Virus record (IMG/VR): IMGVR_UViG_3300020123_000589 | Location: 62,001 to 126,000 of that record | Source of the DNA: a virus | Strand: one strand, 5' to 3' | DNA: 64,000 bases | Shown here: positions 1 to 8,452 of the stretch, piece after piece | Layout of the letters: every line of letters starts with the position of its first letter | Numbering within the stretch: the stretch's first letter is position 1 | Position numbers and translations under genes: made by a program | Notes under the pieces: generated by a model | The model's database searches: none | The model's input: only the letters and a program-made list of their open reading frames with translations | What the model was told of the DNA's origin: nothing

Positions 1-1227
1 GGAGACAAATTTCAATGGACGAAGTTTGTTCTCCTTGAACCAGAACTTATCGATGTCAAATCAGATATGATGAGTGGTAAGCAAACCTTTGAGATGGTTC
101 CAACAGCCGAACTTAAACAGCTTGTTACTTCTACTCGTCCTGAAGATGCAGATGCTCAAAAACAGTTAGAAGAGTGGTCCCCAGAAATTGTTAAAGCCAT
201 TAAAGAAAATAGAAATATTCGTTTATCAGATGAGAACGTTTCTATCATTGCTAATCTTACTGATCCCTCAGCTACTCGTGGAACAAGCCGTATTCAATGT
301 CTATTTAAAGATTTAATTTTAAATGATTTTATTCGTTTGGCACAGATGGCCTACGCCCAACGATATGTGTTTCCAGTTGAAATGTGGTCCATCGGGGATA
401 TTGCTAACAACATTATTCCAAGTACAACAGATTTGCAGAATTGGAAACAGCTCATCAATCAATCAATTCAACAACCTCCATTCTCTCTCGTTACTCCTCC
501 TTACGTTAAGTATGAAGCTTTGAGTACCGCAGGAAAAACATTTCCTGTAAATACAGAATGGTATGAATATACATTAAGTCAGTTGATGATTGGATTGGGT
601 GTTAATAAGAATTTAATGACGGGGGATGGCCCTTCTTTCAGTGCAGGTCTTAAAGGTATGTCTCTTCATCGTTTGATGATGGAATATAAATTCGTAAGAG
701 ATAAATTTGAAGATTGGATTATTCACAGATTTTTTGAACCCATTGCTGAAAAGAATGGTTTTTATACGACTGAGAATGGCGAGAAAAAATTAATTTTACC
801 TGAAATTTCTTGGAAAAAATCTCTTGATATTGAGGATGCAGAAGCAGAACGCGACATGTTTGTAAAAATGTGGGAATCTGGAGTTATTAGTACAGAAACT
901 TTGTTTACTAAATTCCCCACTCTTGATTTTAAAACGGAACAAAAGAAATTAGAACTTGAACGTGGAACAATTTATGATAAGGGTGATGGAGCAAGGTTGC
1001 CTGAGAAGATCCATAAATCAGTTGTAAAACCTGGAGGAGATACAGGATTTGGTGGAAAAGGCGGTGGTGGTGCACCAGGAGCTATTGTTCCAATTAAGCC
1101 CGTCAAACCAGTTAAACCAGGAGAAGAGCCAGAAGCTGGAGAAATTCCAGTTCCAGGTGCTCCAGAAAGTACCCCAGAAGGTGGTGGAGAAGCTACAGCT
1201 CCCACTTCCATCGCTCCAACAGTATAA
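1..1227 (+). CDS. portal protein (5' end outside window)
   Basis: The frame is open from base 1, so the gene begins before the window; 408 codons are visible. The protein is rich in polar helices and has motifs typical of myovirus portal subunits, such as MWSIGD and the ...TPPYVKYEALS... stretch. The last 60 residues are a Gly/Pro-rich low-complexity tail (GGKGGGGAPG followed by PVKP repeats). Portals form the dodecameric ring at one capsid vertex through which DNA is packaged and to which the neck attaches. The position just before the prohead protease and capsid genes fits. An internal ATG at 67 exists but is not needed. The call rests on gene order plus general resemblance. Confidence 0.72.
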   Translation, partial: GDKFQWTKFVLLEPELIDVKSDMMSGKQTFEMVPTAELKQLVTSTRPEDADAQKQLEEWSPEIVKAIKENRNIRLSDENVSIIANLTDPSATRGTSRIQCLFKDLILNDFIRLAQMAYAQRYVFPVEMWSIGDIANNIIPSTTDLQNWKQLINQSIQQPPFSLVTPPYVKYEALSTAGKTFPVNTEWYEYTLSQLMIGLGVNKNLMTGDGPSFSAGLKGMSLHRLMMEYKFVRDKFEDWIIHRFFEPIAEKNGFYTTENGEKKLILPEISWKKSLDIEDAEAERDMFVKMWESGVISTETLFTKFPTLDFKTEQKKLELERGTIYDKGDGARLPEKIHKSVVKPGGDTGFGGKGGGGAPGAIVPIKPVKPVKPGEEPEAGEIPVPGAPESTPEGGGEATAPTSIAPTV

Positions 1228-1231
1228 TACT

Positions 1232-1462
1232 ATGCTAAATAAAACAGGTTCTCCTACGAAATTAACAGTTGTTAAACAAGGTGCATTTGAGGTTGATTTA
1301 AACCTTTTAGCGTCGATGCTTAAAGAACAATGGCCAGATAAAACTTTAACAGTGAACAATCTGCACGAAGCCCTAAAAAGTATCGGTATTGTTGAATATA
1401 AGGCCGAAGATATGCAAGAACTTATTGGAAGATTACAAGCAATTGGTTTTGTGGTTAAGTAA
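1232..1462 (+). CDS. small hypothetical protein downstream of portal
   Basis: A 76-residue protein starting MLNKTGSPTKL. A longer in-frame start exists at 1049 inside the portal gene, but 1232, only 4 bases after the portal stop, is the natural start for a translationally coupled gene. The sequence is predicted to be mostly helical, with no cysteines and no motif I recognise. Two helix-turn-helix-like stretches (LASMLKEQWPD, DMQELIGRLQAIG) could contact nucleic acid, but this is speculative. It lies in the head module and may be a minor virion or assembly protein. Confidence 0.6.
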   Translation: MLNKTGSPTKLTVVKQGAFEVDLNLLASMLKEQWPDKTLTVNNLHEALKSIGIVEYKAEDMQELIGRLQAIGFVVK

Positions 1463-1474
1463 GAAAAAAACGTC

Positions 1475-1526
1475 TAAAACCCCCTTAAAAATATAATAAA
1501 ATCAGGTATTATTAGGGAGTAGTGTA
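1475..1526 (+). promoter_or_regulatory. 52-bp promoter-like repeat, copy 1
   Basis: This 52-bp block is identical to 28651-28702. It holds a -35-like CTTAAA (1484-1489), a 17-base spacer and a -10-like TATTAT (1507-1512), followed by TAGGGAGTA. Related shorter versions occur near 10578 and 24700. It lies in the only sizeable gap between the portal operon and the next gene. I read it as a phage promoter; start-site data are lacking. Confidence 0.6.
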
Positions 1527-1569
1527 AAATAGTTATTTTAGAAGGATCAGAATCGATAGGAGAATGTTT

Positions 1570-1836
1570 ATGGCACCACAAGATAAGCCACGCAAAGAAA
1601 TAGATTTCGTAACCATCGGAGAAGATGGCAAAGAACATTTGAATTTACATATTTTTGTTGAGTCCCTTTTAACTCTTGCTATGGGTAAATCTCTTGATAT
1701 GGGACGATTGGCTATTCAACATAAAGAAGCTTTTGAACAATTTCAAAGAACAATCAAAGATGATTCATATGACCGTATTGAGTTTGCCAAACGAGTTTTG
1801 AAGAAATATGGATACGAGAGTAATATTCGTGAATAG
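1570..1836 (+). CDS. hypothetical 88-aa protein
   Basis: Two ATGs are possible, 1564 and 1570. AGGAG at 1558-1562 touches the first but sits 7 bases from the second, so 1570 is preferred. The product is acidic/basic mixed and mostly helical (EFAKRVLKKYGYESNIRE at the C-terminus), with no recognised domain. It is the first gene after promoter repeat copy 1 and is followed 5 bases later by an HNH endonuclease. A head-module accessory role is possible, but the function is unknown. Confidence 0.6.
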   Translation: MAPQDKPRKEIDFVTIGEDGKEHLNLHIFVESLLTLAMGKSLDMGRLAIQHKEAFEQFQRTIKDDSYDRIEFAKRVLKKYGYESNIRE

Positions 1837-1841
1837 CTAAT

Positions 1842-2501
1842 ATGACATTTGTTTTAATTCATGGGTTAGCGAAAACTAAATTTTATAAAGCATGGCAGTG
1901 TATGAAATCTCGCTGTTTAAGTAGTAATGATCCTTCATACGTTCATTATGGCGCACGAGGGATAAAAGTTTGTGATAGATGGCTAGGCAAAGATGGATTT
2001 AGTCATTTTAAAGTAGATATGTATGAAAGTTATCTCAAACACGTAGAAGAGTTTGGTGAAAAGAACACAAGTTTTGAACGTATCGATCCCAACAATAATT
2101 ATGAACCTTCTAATTGTAAATGGGCTACTTGGAATGAGCAAGCCAGAACTAAAAGAAGTTCTTCTAAAACAGCAGATCTTAATGTACACTTAAAAAAGAA
2201 ACACGCATTACATCAAGTTTTACGTTATTTAGTTAATGGCAAAATCTTGGTATCAAAGTATGAAAAATATTTTGGGTGTTCTTTAGTCCAGCTTAAACAA
2301 CATATAAAATCTCAATTTCTTCTTGGTATGACTTGGGATAATTATGGTAGAAATCCAGATCAGTGGCAAATTGATCACATTGTTGGCGTAAATAATTTTG
2401 ATCTTTCTAGAGACATGGATGTATACAAATGCTTTAATTTTAAAAATCTTAGACCGTTGTGGTTGAAGGATCACAAAAAGAAATCAACTTTGCGGGTGTA
2501 A
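1842..2501 (+). CDS. HNH homing-type endonuclease
   Basis: A 219-residue protein. The N-terminal half carries the pattern W.CMKSRC....Y...GARGIKVCDRW, followed by FERIDPNNNYEPSNCKWATWNEQARTK, typical of phage AP2/HNH-type mobile endonucleases with DNA-binding repeats. The C-terminus has WQIDHIVGVNNFDL...NFKNLRPLW, the DH...N core of an HNH nuclease. Such enzymes nick or cut DNA and spread their own genes. It is inserted between two head genes without disrupting either, so it is a free-standing mobile gene. Confidence 0.85.
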   Translation: MTFVLIHGLAKTKFYKAWQCMKSRCLSSNDPSYVHYGARGIKVCDRWLGKDGFSHFKVDMYESYLKHVEEFGEKNTSFERIDPNNNYEPSNCKWATWNEQARTKRSSSKTADLNVHLKKKHALHQVLRYLVNGKILVSKYEKYFGCSLVQLKQHIKSQFLLGMTWDNYGRNPDQWQIDHIVGVNNFDLSRDMDVYKCFNFKNLRPLWLKDHKKKSTLRV

Positions 2502-2502
2502 A

Positions 2503-2829
2503 ATGGAAAATTGGATAAACAATCTATCGGAAAAACACAGCATTCACAAAATAGCCGTAGAGACTGAAGTAAGTTTACCCACCTTCGAAAGATTACTAAA
2601 TGATGGATATACAATTGCTATTTGGAAGACAATTAATCCCATTCCTTGTATGCGTTGCCAAGATTTAGAAGCACAACAATTTAATTTTGCAGATTTTGTA
2701 AACAGTACGACGCATGAGGCCCCGATTTTTTCCCATTCGCACCCAAATTGTCATTGTGTAGTAATTTGCAGTGGCGACGGACTTCCTACAGTCCAGATTG
2801 ACTGGACTGGAAATATTTCAGAGGCTTAA
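2503..2829 (+). CDS. Mu gpF-like minor head domain protein
   Basis: A 108-residue protein starting 1 base after the HNH stop. It has the signature of the C-terminal part of Mu gpF/SPP1 gp7-type head morphogenesis proteins: CMRCQDLEAQQF, then HSHPNCHCVV, a Cys/His arrangement (C..C ... H..C.C) that probably binds a metal. The family usually has a longer N-terminal helical part, so this is a short or split member. It sits between portal and protease genes, the usual location. The role in head assembly is inferred from family and context. Confidence 0.6.
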   Translation: MENWINNLSEKHSIHKIAVETEVSLPTFERLLNDGYTIAIWKTINPIPCMRCQDLEAQQFNFADFVNSTTHEAPIFSHSHPNCHCVVICSGDGLPTVQIDWTGNISEA

Positions 2830-2832
2830 TTT

Positions 2833-5800
2833 ATGGCACTATTTAAACGTGGGACTATTCTAAAGATTAATAAAACAGCCGCATCTGCCACAGAGCTTAT
2901 TATTGATCGTCCTCTAACTGAAGAAACAAAAGTTGTTGAGGGTAAGAATCCTGAATTTTTATATTTTGTAGCAAAAGCCATTGCCGCTGGTGACGAAGGT
3001 CCATTGGGCAAGAATGGTTCTAGAGAGTATAATTATAACGGAAATGGCGATTATTTTCCTAAGAAAGAAATTGAAGGTGCTTACCAAACTTTTATAGGAA
3101 AGGGAATTTATCTCGACCACAATGCTTCAAGTGTTATGTATTCTGTTGGGAAGATTATTGATGCTTTTCCTACGGTAGATCCAGACAATAAAGAATGGAG
3201 CATTTCCTGTCTTGCTAAGATTGACAGAAAGCTTCATCCTGAAATTGCTCGTAAAGTTGAAACTGGTGAATTGAATACCGTTTCCATGGGTTGTTCTTGT
3301 GGAGAATCCAAATGTTCAGTTTGTGGAACAATCCTTCGAACGGACGATGACCCTAAGTGTGAACATCTATCTCCTGGCAAATTGATGCACGAGTTTCAAG
3401 CAGAAATTGATATTCCAGAGTATGGAATTAATAAGGGCCAAACAGTAAAAAGTTTTGCAATTAATTCACAAATCAACTTCAATGAGTTGAGTTTGGTTGG
3501 TGTACCTGCATGGCCCCGCGCATTTGTTACCACAATTTTAAGTAACTTAAAGGCTAATATCAGTAAGAAAGCTTCTTTAACCAAAGAAGAACAACTTGAT
3601 TTAGTAGCGCAGTTTGAAAAGCTTGTAGACACTTTAGATTCTACTACAAAAGAACAGGTCAAAGCCGAATTTTGCGGTTGCCCAATTGTCAAGGAGAATA
3701 ACATGTCCGATACCCCCCAGAAACAATCGAACGATGAAGTAACAGATTTATTGAAGAAAGTGAGTGCTTATGAGATGGAGAAGCTTGAGAATTATATCCA
3801 ACATAAGACTCGCAAAGCAGAGGCAACCGCTGCCGCTGATACAAAGACCAATGATTCCAATTGGATGAATGGTATACTTGAGAAAGCAAAAAATACGGCT
3901 GCTGGTAAAGTATTTGCAAGAACGATTCAGCGATTGGCTGAGGAAGAAAAGAAGCCAGAGTTTGTATATGAGAAGGAAGCTACGTCCGAAACTACTCTTA
4001 AACCAGTTAAGAAATCTTCTCTCACAGCCATGTTTACAGTAAATAAAGAAGAACCAATGAAATCTTCTTGGGCTCTTTTAGACGGTAGTGATAAAGTTAT
4101 TTTAGATGCTTCACTCAATGAGATTTGGGGAGATCAGTTTGAAGCTAATCAAGATTTTGCAGTTAGTGAGGAATATGGTAGAGCAATTGCCGCACGATTT
4201 TTGGACCCTAAACTTGGTGGCGTTGAGAAACTTGCCGACCTTTGGGATGTTTCATATAAATTAAATAAAGAGGCTGACATGAATAAATCATCCGAACACG
4301 GCGAATTTTTCAAAGCTAAAGATTTCTTTGTACCTGGAAGTGATTCTTCTAATAAATACACTCCAGAGGAGATTAAACATATGCAAGAAAAAGAACACAC
4401 AGAAGCCAAAGGCAAAAAGGTTGAAGCTGGGCATATAGATGAAAAATTTGATATTACGGAAGGTAAGGGAAAGCTCTTTGATGCAAAGAATTTTTTTGAA
4501 CCTGGGTCAGATTCCTCAAATAAATGGAATGATAAACGAGTGAAGATTGAATACTCAATTAGCAAACCTGCTGGTGAGTTTTTCAAACCAGGCTCTGATT
4601 CCTCAAATAATTATAAAGCCACGGATGTAAAAATGGAATACAACATTCCAGGTAAAGCACCAGAAGCAGGTCAGAAAGGCCCAGCAGCCCCTAAACATGA
4701 AGATATTAAAACTACGTATGATTTTAAGAAACCTGAAGGGGAATTCGTTAATACAAATAAGAAAACCAAGCTTGACGAAGAACATGCCAAATCCGAAGAA
4801 AAAATTAAAACAGGATACAAAGGCGATTTGATGTACGATGAAGAGAAAAAGCTGGACGAAAAGGGTGGAAAGAAAGAATCAGCCCTTAAATCAGCTGCTA
4901 AGACTGTAGGTGATTCTCCTGAAAGTTCCGTAAAGGGCGATATCTATCCAGAAAAGAGTCCAAAGACTTCTGGAGATGAACCAGAGTCTTCTTATAATAA
5001 AACAGCCAAAACCGTTGGTGATGCTCCAGAAGGTTCTGTTGAAGAAAGTCAGTATCCCAAAGCTTCTGAGCCTAATAAGGACCCAGAGACATCAGCAAAA
5101 GATATGGAATATAAGCACGAAAAGAACATGACAAAAACTCCTGATTCTTCAGTTCAAGAGAAAATGCCAGCACCCGCTAAATCAGATAAAGATCCTGAGA
5201 CATCTGTAAAAGATACAAAATTTGAAAAACATCCTGATTTAACTAGTAAGCCTGAAACTTCCTCAAAAGAAGATCAGTACCCTACACCAGCTAATCCAGA
5301 TAAAGAACCAGATTCTTCTGTTCAAAAGGGTTCCAATCTAAAAGTTGCTAAAACTCCTGCTGGCTGGGAACACGCAGTTCGTGAGCTTAAGAAAACCGAT
5401 GTTGATAATCCATGGGCAGTAGTTAATTGGATGAAAGATAAAGGATATACACCACATAAGAAATCAGAGCTAGATATGAAAGCTGATGCTGAAATGTGTG
5501 ATAAGTGTTCAATGCCTCTTCATGAATGCGCTTGCATGGCCGCTCAGGAAAATATGGCTCCATCAATGGATGCTCCTAAACCAGAAATGGGTTCTGCCTT
5601 CGATAAAGTTGAAGAGAAACTTACAATTGGCGATGGATATGATGCTTCTAAGGATAAAGAAACTAAAGAGATTATCATTTCTAAAGATGGTAAGGAAATG
5701 AAGCGTCTCCCAGATGGTTTCGGTTCTGATGTTGCTTCTGTTACAAGTCTTCTAAAAGCTGTTCTTGGTCTTCCAACAACAGAAGAGAAGAAAGATGAAA

Positions 5801-6387
5801 AACCAGGAGAAACACTTTCTCCAGTTGAAGAAACTGTTGAAAAAGTAGAAGTTCATCCCGAAATGTCTTCTCCCTCTGAAATGCCTTCTATGAAAGCTTC
5901 TGCTCTAGAAGTAGAATTAAATAAGAAAGCTGCTGAACTAAAAGCTAAGGAAGAAGAGATTATTAAGAAAGAAACGGCTATTCTTGCAAAAGAAGCTGAA
6001 ATTAAGGCTGATAAATTCCAAAAAGCCGTCGCTTCCCGCACAGATCGTTGCCGCAGAGTGATTGAAGCTATGCTTGATAAAAACGTCCTATCAATGGATG
6101 ATGCAGTATTGAAGGAAAAACTACAAGAAGGAACTTATCTTTTGGATGCACGTAAAGCTGCCCTTGATCACGCCATTAGTGCAAAGCTAAAAGAACTTAT
6201 GGCATCCAATGATGTTGAATTGGCTGCAATAGAGAAAACTGTAGATGGCATTAAGCTTCCTGAACAGGAAGTTTCTAAGAAAGCCAATCGTATTCCATTT
6301 GTTAAATGGGATGCAATTCCAACAGAAGATGATGAAATTAAAGGCATCTTTGATCAAATGGGAAAACGCAGTCACTGGAATCAATAA
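2833..6387 (+). CDS. prohead protease fused to scaffold/core protein
   Basis: An 1184-residue protein. Residues 1-240 look like a capsid maturation protease of the assemblin-like fold: LDHN with His96, TVSMGC with Ser151, and NELSLVGVPA at about 217-226. A Cys/His cluster (C154, C156, C161, C164, C176, H178) directly follows the candidate Ser and suggests a zinc knuckle insertion. From about 300 on the protein is highly charged and low in complexity. Three copies of a PGSDSSN motif start near residues 493, 549 and 581, and many (D/E)PE(T/S)S repeats lie at about 690-835. A second cysteine cluster (MCDKCSMPLHECAC) is near 890, and a long coiled coil near 1030-1080. I infer a protease-scaffold fusion that cleaves itself during head maturation; the catalytic assignment is from motif position only. 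Confidence 0.72.
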   Translation: MALFKRGTILKINKTAASATELIIDRPLTEETKVVEGKNPEFLYFVAKAIAAGDEGPLGKNGSREYNYNGNGDYFPKKEIEGAYQTFIGKGIYLDHNASSVMYSVGKIIDAFPTVDPDNKEWSISCLAKIDRKLHPEIARKVETGELNTVSMGCSCGESKCSVCGTILRTDDDPKCEHLSPGKLMHEFQAEIDIPEYGINKGQTVKSFAINSQINFNELSLVGVPAWPRAFVTTILSNLKANISKKASLTKEEQLDLVAQFEKLVDTLDSTTKEQVKAEFCGCPIVKENNMSDTPQKQSNDEVTDLLKKVSAYEMEKLENYIQHKTRKAEATAAADTKTNDSNWMNGILEKAKNTAAGKVFARTIQRLAEEEKKPEFVYEKEATSETTLKPVKKSSLTAMFTVNKEEPMKSSWALLDGSDKVILDASLNEIWGDQFEANQDFAVSEEYGRAIAARFLDPKLGGVEKLADLWDVSYKLNKEADMNKSSEHGEFFKAKDFFVPGSDSSNKYTPEEIKHMQEKEHTEAKGKKVEAGHIDEKFDITEGKGKLFDAKNFFEPGSDSSNKWNDKRVKIEYSISKPAGEFFKPGSDSSNNYKATDVKMEYNIPGKAPEAGQKGPAAPKHEDIKTTYDFKKPEGEFVNTNKKTKLDEEHAKSEEKIKTGYKGDLMYDEEKKLDEKGGKKESALKSAAKTVGDSPESSVKGDIYPEKSPKTSGDEPESSYNKTAKTVGDAPEGSVEESQYPKASEPNKDPETSAKDMEYKHEKNMTKTPDSSVQEKMPAPAKSDKDPETSVKDTKFEKHPDLTSKPETSSKEDQYPTPANPDKEPDSSVQKGSNLKVAKTPAGWEHAVRELKKTDVDNPWAVVNWMKDKGYTPHKKSELDMKADAEMCDKCSMPLHECACMAAQENMAPSMDAPKPEMGSAFDKVEEKLTIGDGYDASKDKETKEIIISKDGKEMKRLPDGFGSDVASVTSLLKAVLGLPTTEEKKDEKPGETLSPVEETVEKVEVHPEMSSPSEMPSMKASALEVELNKKAAELKAKEEEIIKKETAILAKEAEIKADKFQKAVASRTDRCRRVIEAMLDKNVLSMDDAVLKEKLQEGTYLLDARKAALDHAISAKLKELMASNDVELAAIEKTVDGIKLPEQEVSKKANRIPFVKWDAIPTEDDEIKGIFDQMGKRSHWNQ

Positions 6388-6593
6388 TTTAAGAAGTAAA
6401 ATTTAACACGGCCAATTCAGAGAAAGTTGGTGCGTTAATTTGCTGAGATTAAAAGACTAAAAGCAAAAGATTTCTCTGACATAAATGGGAAGCAATCCAA
6501 GTTGTGAGTTTTCCTTGAAAAGCATTCCTAGAAAAATAAAGATAAGATTAACCAAGTTAACTCATGTTGTTAATTTAAATAAGGAGTTACAAA

Positions 6594-7082
6594 ATGGCTA
6601 TTACTATATGGAAAGAAGTAAATCGTTCACCTGGAGCACCAGTTCTTTCGGGAACTATCTCTGGTGGAACAGTTCTAGCTTGGGACCCAGCGAATACACA
6701 GAAGGTTCTTCCTTTTGGTTCCGCTACATCCACATCTCAGCCTTACGGCTTGGCTTGTGAATCCAACGTAATTCCTCCACTACAACCCGCATCCGGCCTC
6801 GTTGCTGGCCAGGGTTTTGACTACACCAACTTCAACCGCGATGGTTTGATGGGTGCATTCATTAACGGTGGAGAATTCCAGTTGTATGATGATGGTCTAG
6901 GCGCAGGAGCCCCTTACGAAGCAGGAACATATACCGTTGGTCAGCTAGTTTATGCCGATATTACTGCCACTACCGCAGCTAATATTACAGCAACAGCTGG
7001 TTCTAACGTTGCAATTGGTTCTGTTACATATGTGGATCAGAGCGTTAACCCAACACAGCTAAGAATTAAATTGTCTATCTAA
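6594..7082 (+). CDS. capsid decoration/stabilisation protein (putative)
   Basis: A 162-residue, glycine-, alanine- and threonine-rich protein behind a good AAGGAG site, predicted all-beta (ATTAANITATAGSNVAIGSVTYVDQ near the end). It lies directly before the major capsid gene, where head decoration or cement proteins of the phage lambda gpD-like class are often found, and its N-terminal VLSGTISGGTVLAWDP fits that style. An overlapping frame opening at 6485 is a shadow. The call is from context and composition. Confidence 0.55.
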   Translation: MAITIWKEVNRSPGAPVLSGTISGGTVLAWDPANTQKVLPFGSATSTSQPYGLACESNVIPPLQPASGLVAGQGFDYTNFNRDGLMGAFINGGEFQLYDDGLGAGAPYEAGTYTVGQLVYADITATTAANITATAGSNVAIGSVTYVDQSVNPTQLRIKLSI

Positions 7083-7152
7083 TTAATAGATAAAAAGCTT
7101 TAAACAAGATTGACCGCGAGGTTGACTTGTATATTTTTCAAGGAGAATTATT

Positions 7153-8121
7153 ATGTCAGAACAAGTTACCAAAACCGCTTCTCCTGATGACATTTATGCC
7201 GCAGGGCTTAGTGCCGCTCAGGTTGAAGAAAAGCTAACTCGTTTGATGAACAGCCCAGGCGGATTGCAGAAGATTGCTCAGCAAATGTTGAGCCCTCTAA
7301 AGCGCGAACTTCTATATGAAGGTCGTATTCGCCAGTTGTTCCAGACGTACAAACTCGCTCTAGGCGAGGAAGCCGTGTTTGACGCAGACTTAGACGTTCC
7401 AGCAGCATCCATTTCCGTTCATGGTTTGCCACAGGAACTACAGGTCGAAGCAGATCGTATCCGCGTCGAAACTGGCCCCCTAGCAACCCGTCCCTTGATC
7501 CGATGGAACGAATCCAACTTCCGAAAGTACGATGTTCTTAATCGTACCCAAGAACGCGCAAAAGCTTCCATTATGCTTCAAGAAGACACAAAAGGTTTTC
7601 AGCTCATTGACTTTGCTGCTGGTCTAACAAATCAGACCCCAGTAAATTCACTATTTGGAACCTCTGCTGCAACCAATAACCCAACCGTGCTACCTGCGAC
7701 TGGTAAATTGGACATGCAGACACTAGTAACAGGTATCGTTACACTACGTTCAAAGTTGCTCGTAGCTTCAAAGATTTATTTGAACCCACTACGAACCGCT
7801 GATCTCATGCTCTTCAACACAACCACATCAGGAACAGGCGGAGCCGGAATTTTCGCTCCTAACTTCCAGGATATGGCATTGAAAGCAGGTCGCGTAGGTG
7901 GAATCTGGGGCGTTGATGTCCTAGAGTCCGTCGTTGTTCCTACAGCTAACACATACGTTCTAGCTCCTGCGGATTATCTTGGCGTTCTCGCCGTTCGTAC
8001 TGATATTTCCGTCGAGACAATGAAAGATGTTAACCAGATGGCCGACATTTTCGCAATCTGGGAAGATATCGGCTTCCTCATTCGCTACGCTAAATCGATA
8101 GTAAAAATCGTAGTTTCTTAA
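7153..8121 (+). CDS. major capsid protein (HK97-like)
   Basis: A 322-residue protein with strong AAGGAG at 7140-7145. Its codon use is richer in C/G than its neighbours, typical of a highly expressed capsid gene. The N-terminal helical arm (about 1-75) is followed by an HK97-like body; motifs include ETGPLATRPLIRWNESNF and a late ...GVLAVRTDISVETMKDVNQMADIFAIWEDIGFLIRYAK. As read without splicing the gene ends at 8121 with KSIVKIVVS. A group I intron is predicted at 8092-8333; joining 7153-8091 to 8334-8363 gives the same 322 residues except Ser315 becomes Gly. Confidence 0.88.
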   Translation: MSEQVTKTASPDDIYAAGLSAAQVEEKLTRLMNSPGGLQKIAQQMLSPLKRELLYEGRIRQLFQTYKLALGEEAVFDADLDVPAASISVHGLPQELQVEADRIRVETGPLATRPLIRWNESNFRKYDVLNRTQERAKASIMLQEDTKGFQLIDFAAGLTNQTPVNSLFGTSAATNNPTVLPATGKLDMQTLVTGIVTLRSKLLVASKIYLNPLRTADLMLFNTTTSGTGGAGIFAPNFQDMALKAGRVGGIWGVDVLESVVVPTANTYVLAPADYLGVLAVRTDISVETMKDVNQMADIFAIWEDIGFLIRYAKSIVKIVVS

Positions 8122-8333
8122 GTCCCTTGGCGTAGTAAAATTGGGCCGTATCGGTGAAACTCTTACCAAGTAATGTTGGAGACAATACCGAGGAAAGACT
8201 TGAAAAATTTCAAGTATCCGTAGAGACTAAACGCCCGACTCCGAAAGGATGAAGTTATAGTCCGACCTTCACAGAAATGTGAAGAGGTTTCCAGAAATGT
8301 GAAATCCATCTCGAAAGAGAAAGTAACAAATCG
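8092..8333 (+). ncRNA. group I intron in the major capsid gene
   Basis: Both splice sites are fixed by pairing. The internal guide GGCGTAG (8129-8135) pairs with the end of exon 1, CTACGCT (8085-8091), with the required U.G wobble at the cut (P1). The adjacent CCCTT (8124-8128) pairs with AAGGG at the start of exon 2 (P10). Core helices are visible: P3 GGGCCGT with ACGCCC, P7 GACTA with TAGTC inside the conserved R and S segments, and 3' hairpins such as CTTCAC/GTGAAG and TCTCGAAAGAGA. The last base is G, as expected. It is 242 bases long with no internal gene. Its first 30 bases re-encode the capsid C-terminus. Confidence 0.9.
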
Positions 8334-8363
8334 AAGGGCATTGTTAAAATTGTCGTTAGCTAA
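8334..8363 (+). other. exon 2 of the major capsid gene
   Basis: Nine codons plus stop encoding KGIVKIVVS, joined in frame to codon 313 (GCT, 8089-8091) after removal of the intron. The same nine residues except one (Ser for Gly) are encoded at the start of the intron with mostly different synonymous codons. Confidence 0.85.
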
Positions 8364-8395
8364 GAATTAGGCGTATTATAGATGTGAATCTACTG

Positions 8396-8417
8396 GAGGG
8401 GTCAGTAATGACCCCTC
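8396..8417 (+). terminator. hairpin after the capsid gene
   Basis: A perfect 9-bp stem GAGGGGTCA / TGACCCCTC with a GTAA tetraloop. There is no clear U-run, but the position after exon 2 and the high stability fit a terminator or an mRNA 3' end stabiliser. The -35 box of the next promoter begins at the next base. Confidence 0.6.
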
Positions 8418-8446
8418 TTGATAGACTCATAAAAGTATGTTATAAT
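8418..8446 (+). promoter_or_regulatory. sigma70-type promoter for GIY-YIG gene
   Basis: TTGATA (8418-8423), a 17-base spacer, and TATAAT (8441-8446). The expected start of transcription falls at about 8453, exactly on the ATG of the endonuclease gene, predicting a leaderless mRNA. Confidence 0.75.
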
Positions 8447-8452
8447 TAATAT

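Noticed and set aside
1049-1231. Upstream extension of the gene at 1232 into the portal gene
   Set aside because: The 61 extra residues are an out-of-frame reading of the portal's repetitive tail. The start after the portal stop is more natural.
4309-5340. CRISPR-like or tandem DNA repeats in the scaffold gene
   Set aside because: The PGSDSSN and PE(T/S)S repeats are at protein level with varied codons. There are no spacers or conserved DNA repeats, and I saw no CRISPR array anywhere in the window.
2826-6384. Minus-strand frames opposite the protease-scaffold gene and similar mirror frames across the window
   Set aside because: They are low-complexity mirrors of biased plus-strand codons, lack ribosome sites and lie fully within strong genes.
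6485-6760. 91-codon open frame overlapping the decoration gene
   Set aside because: It lies in another frame of the well-supported gene at 6594, has no protein-like composition and no better Shine-Dalgarno.
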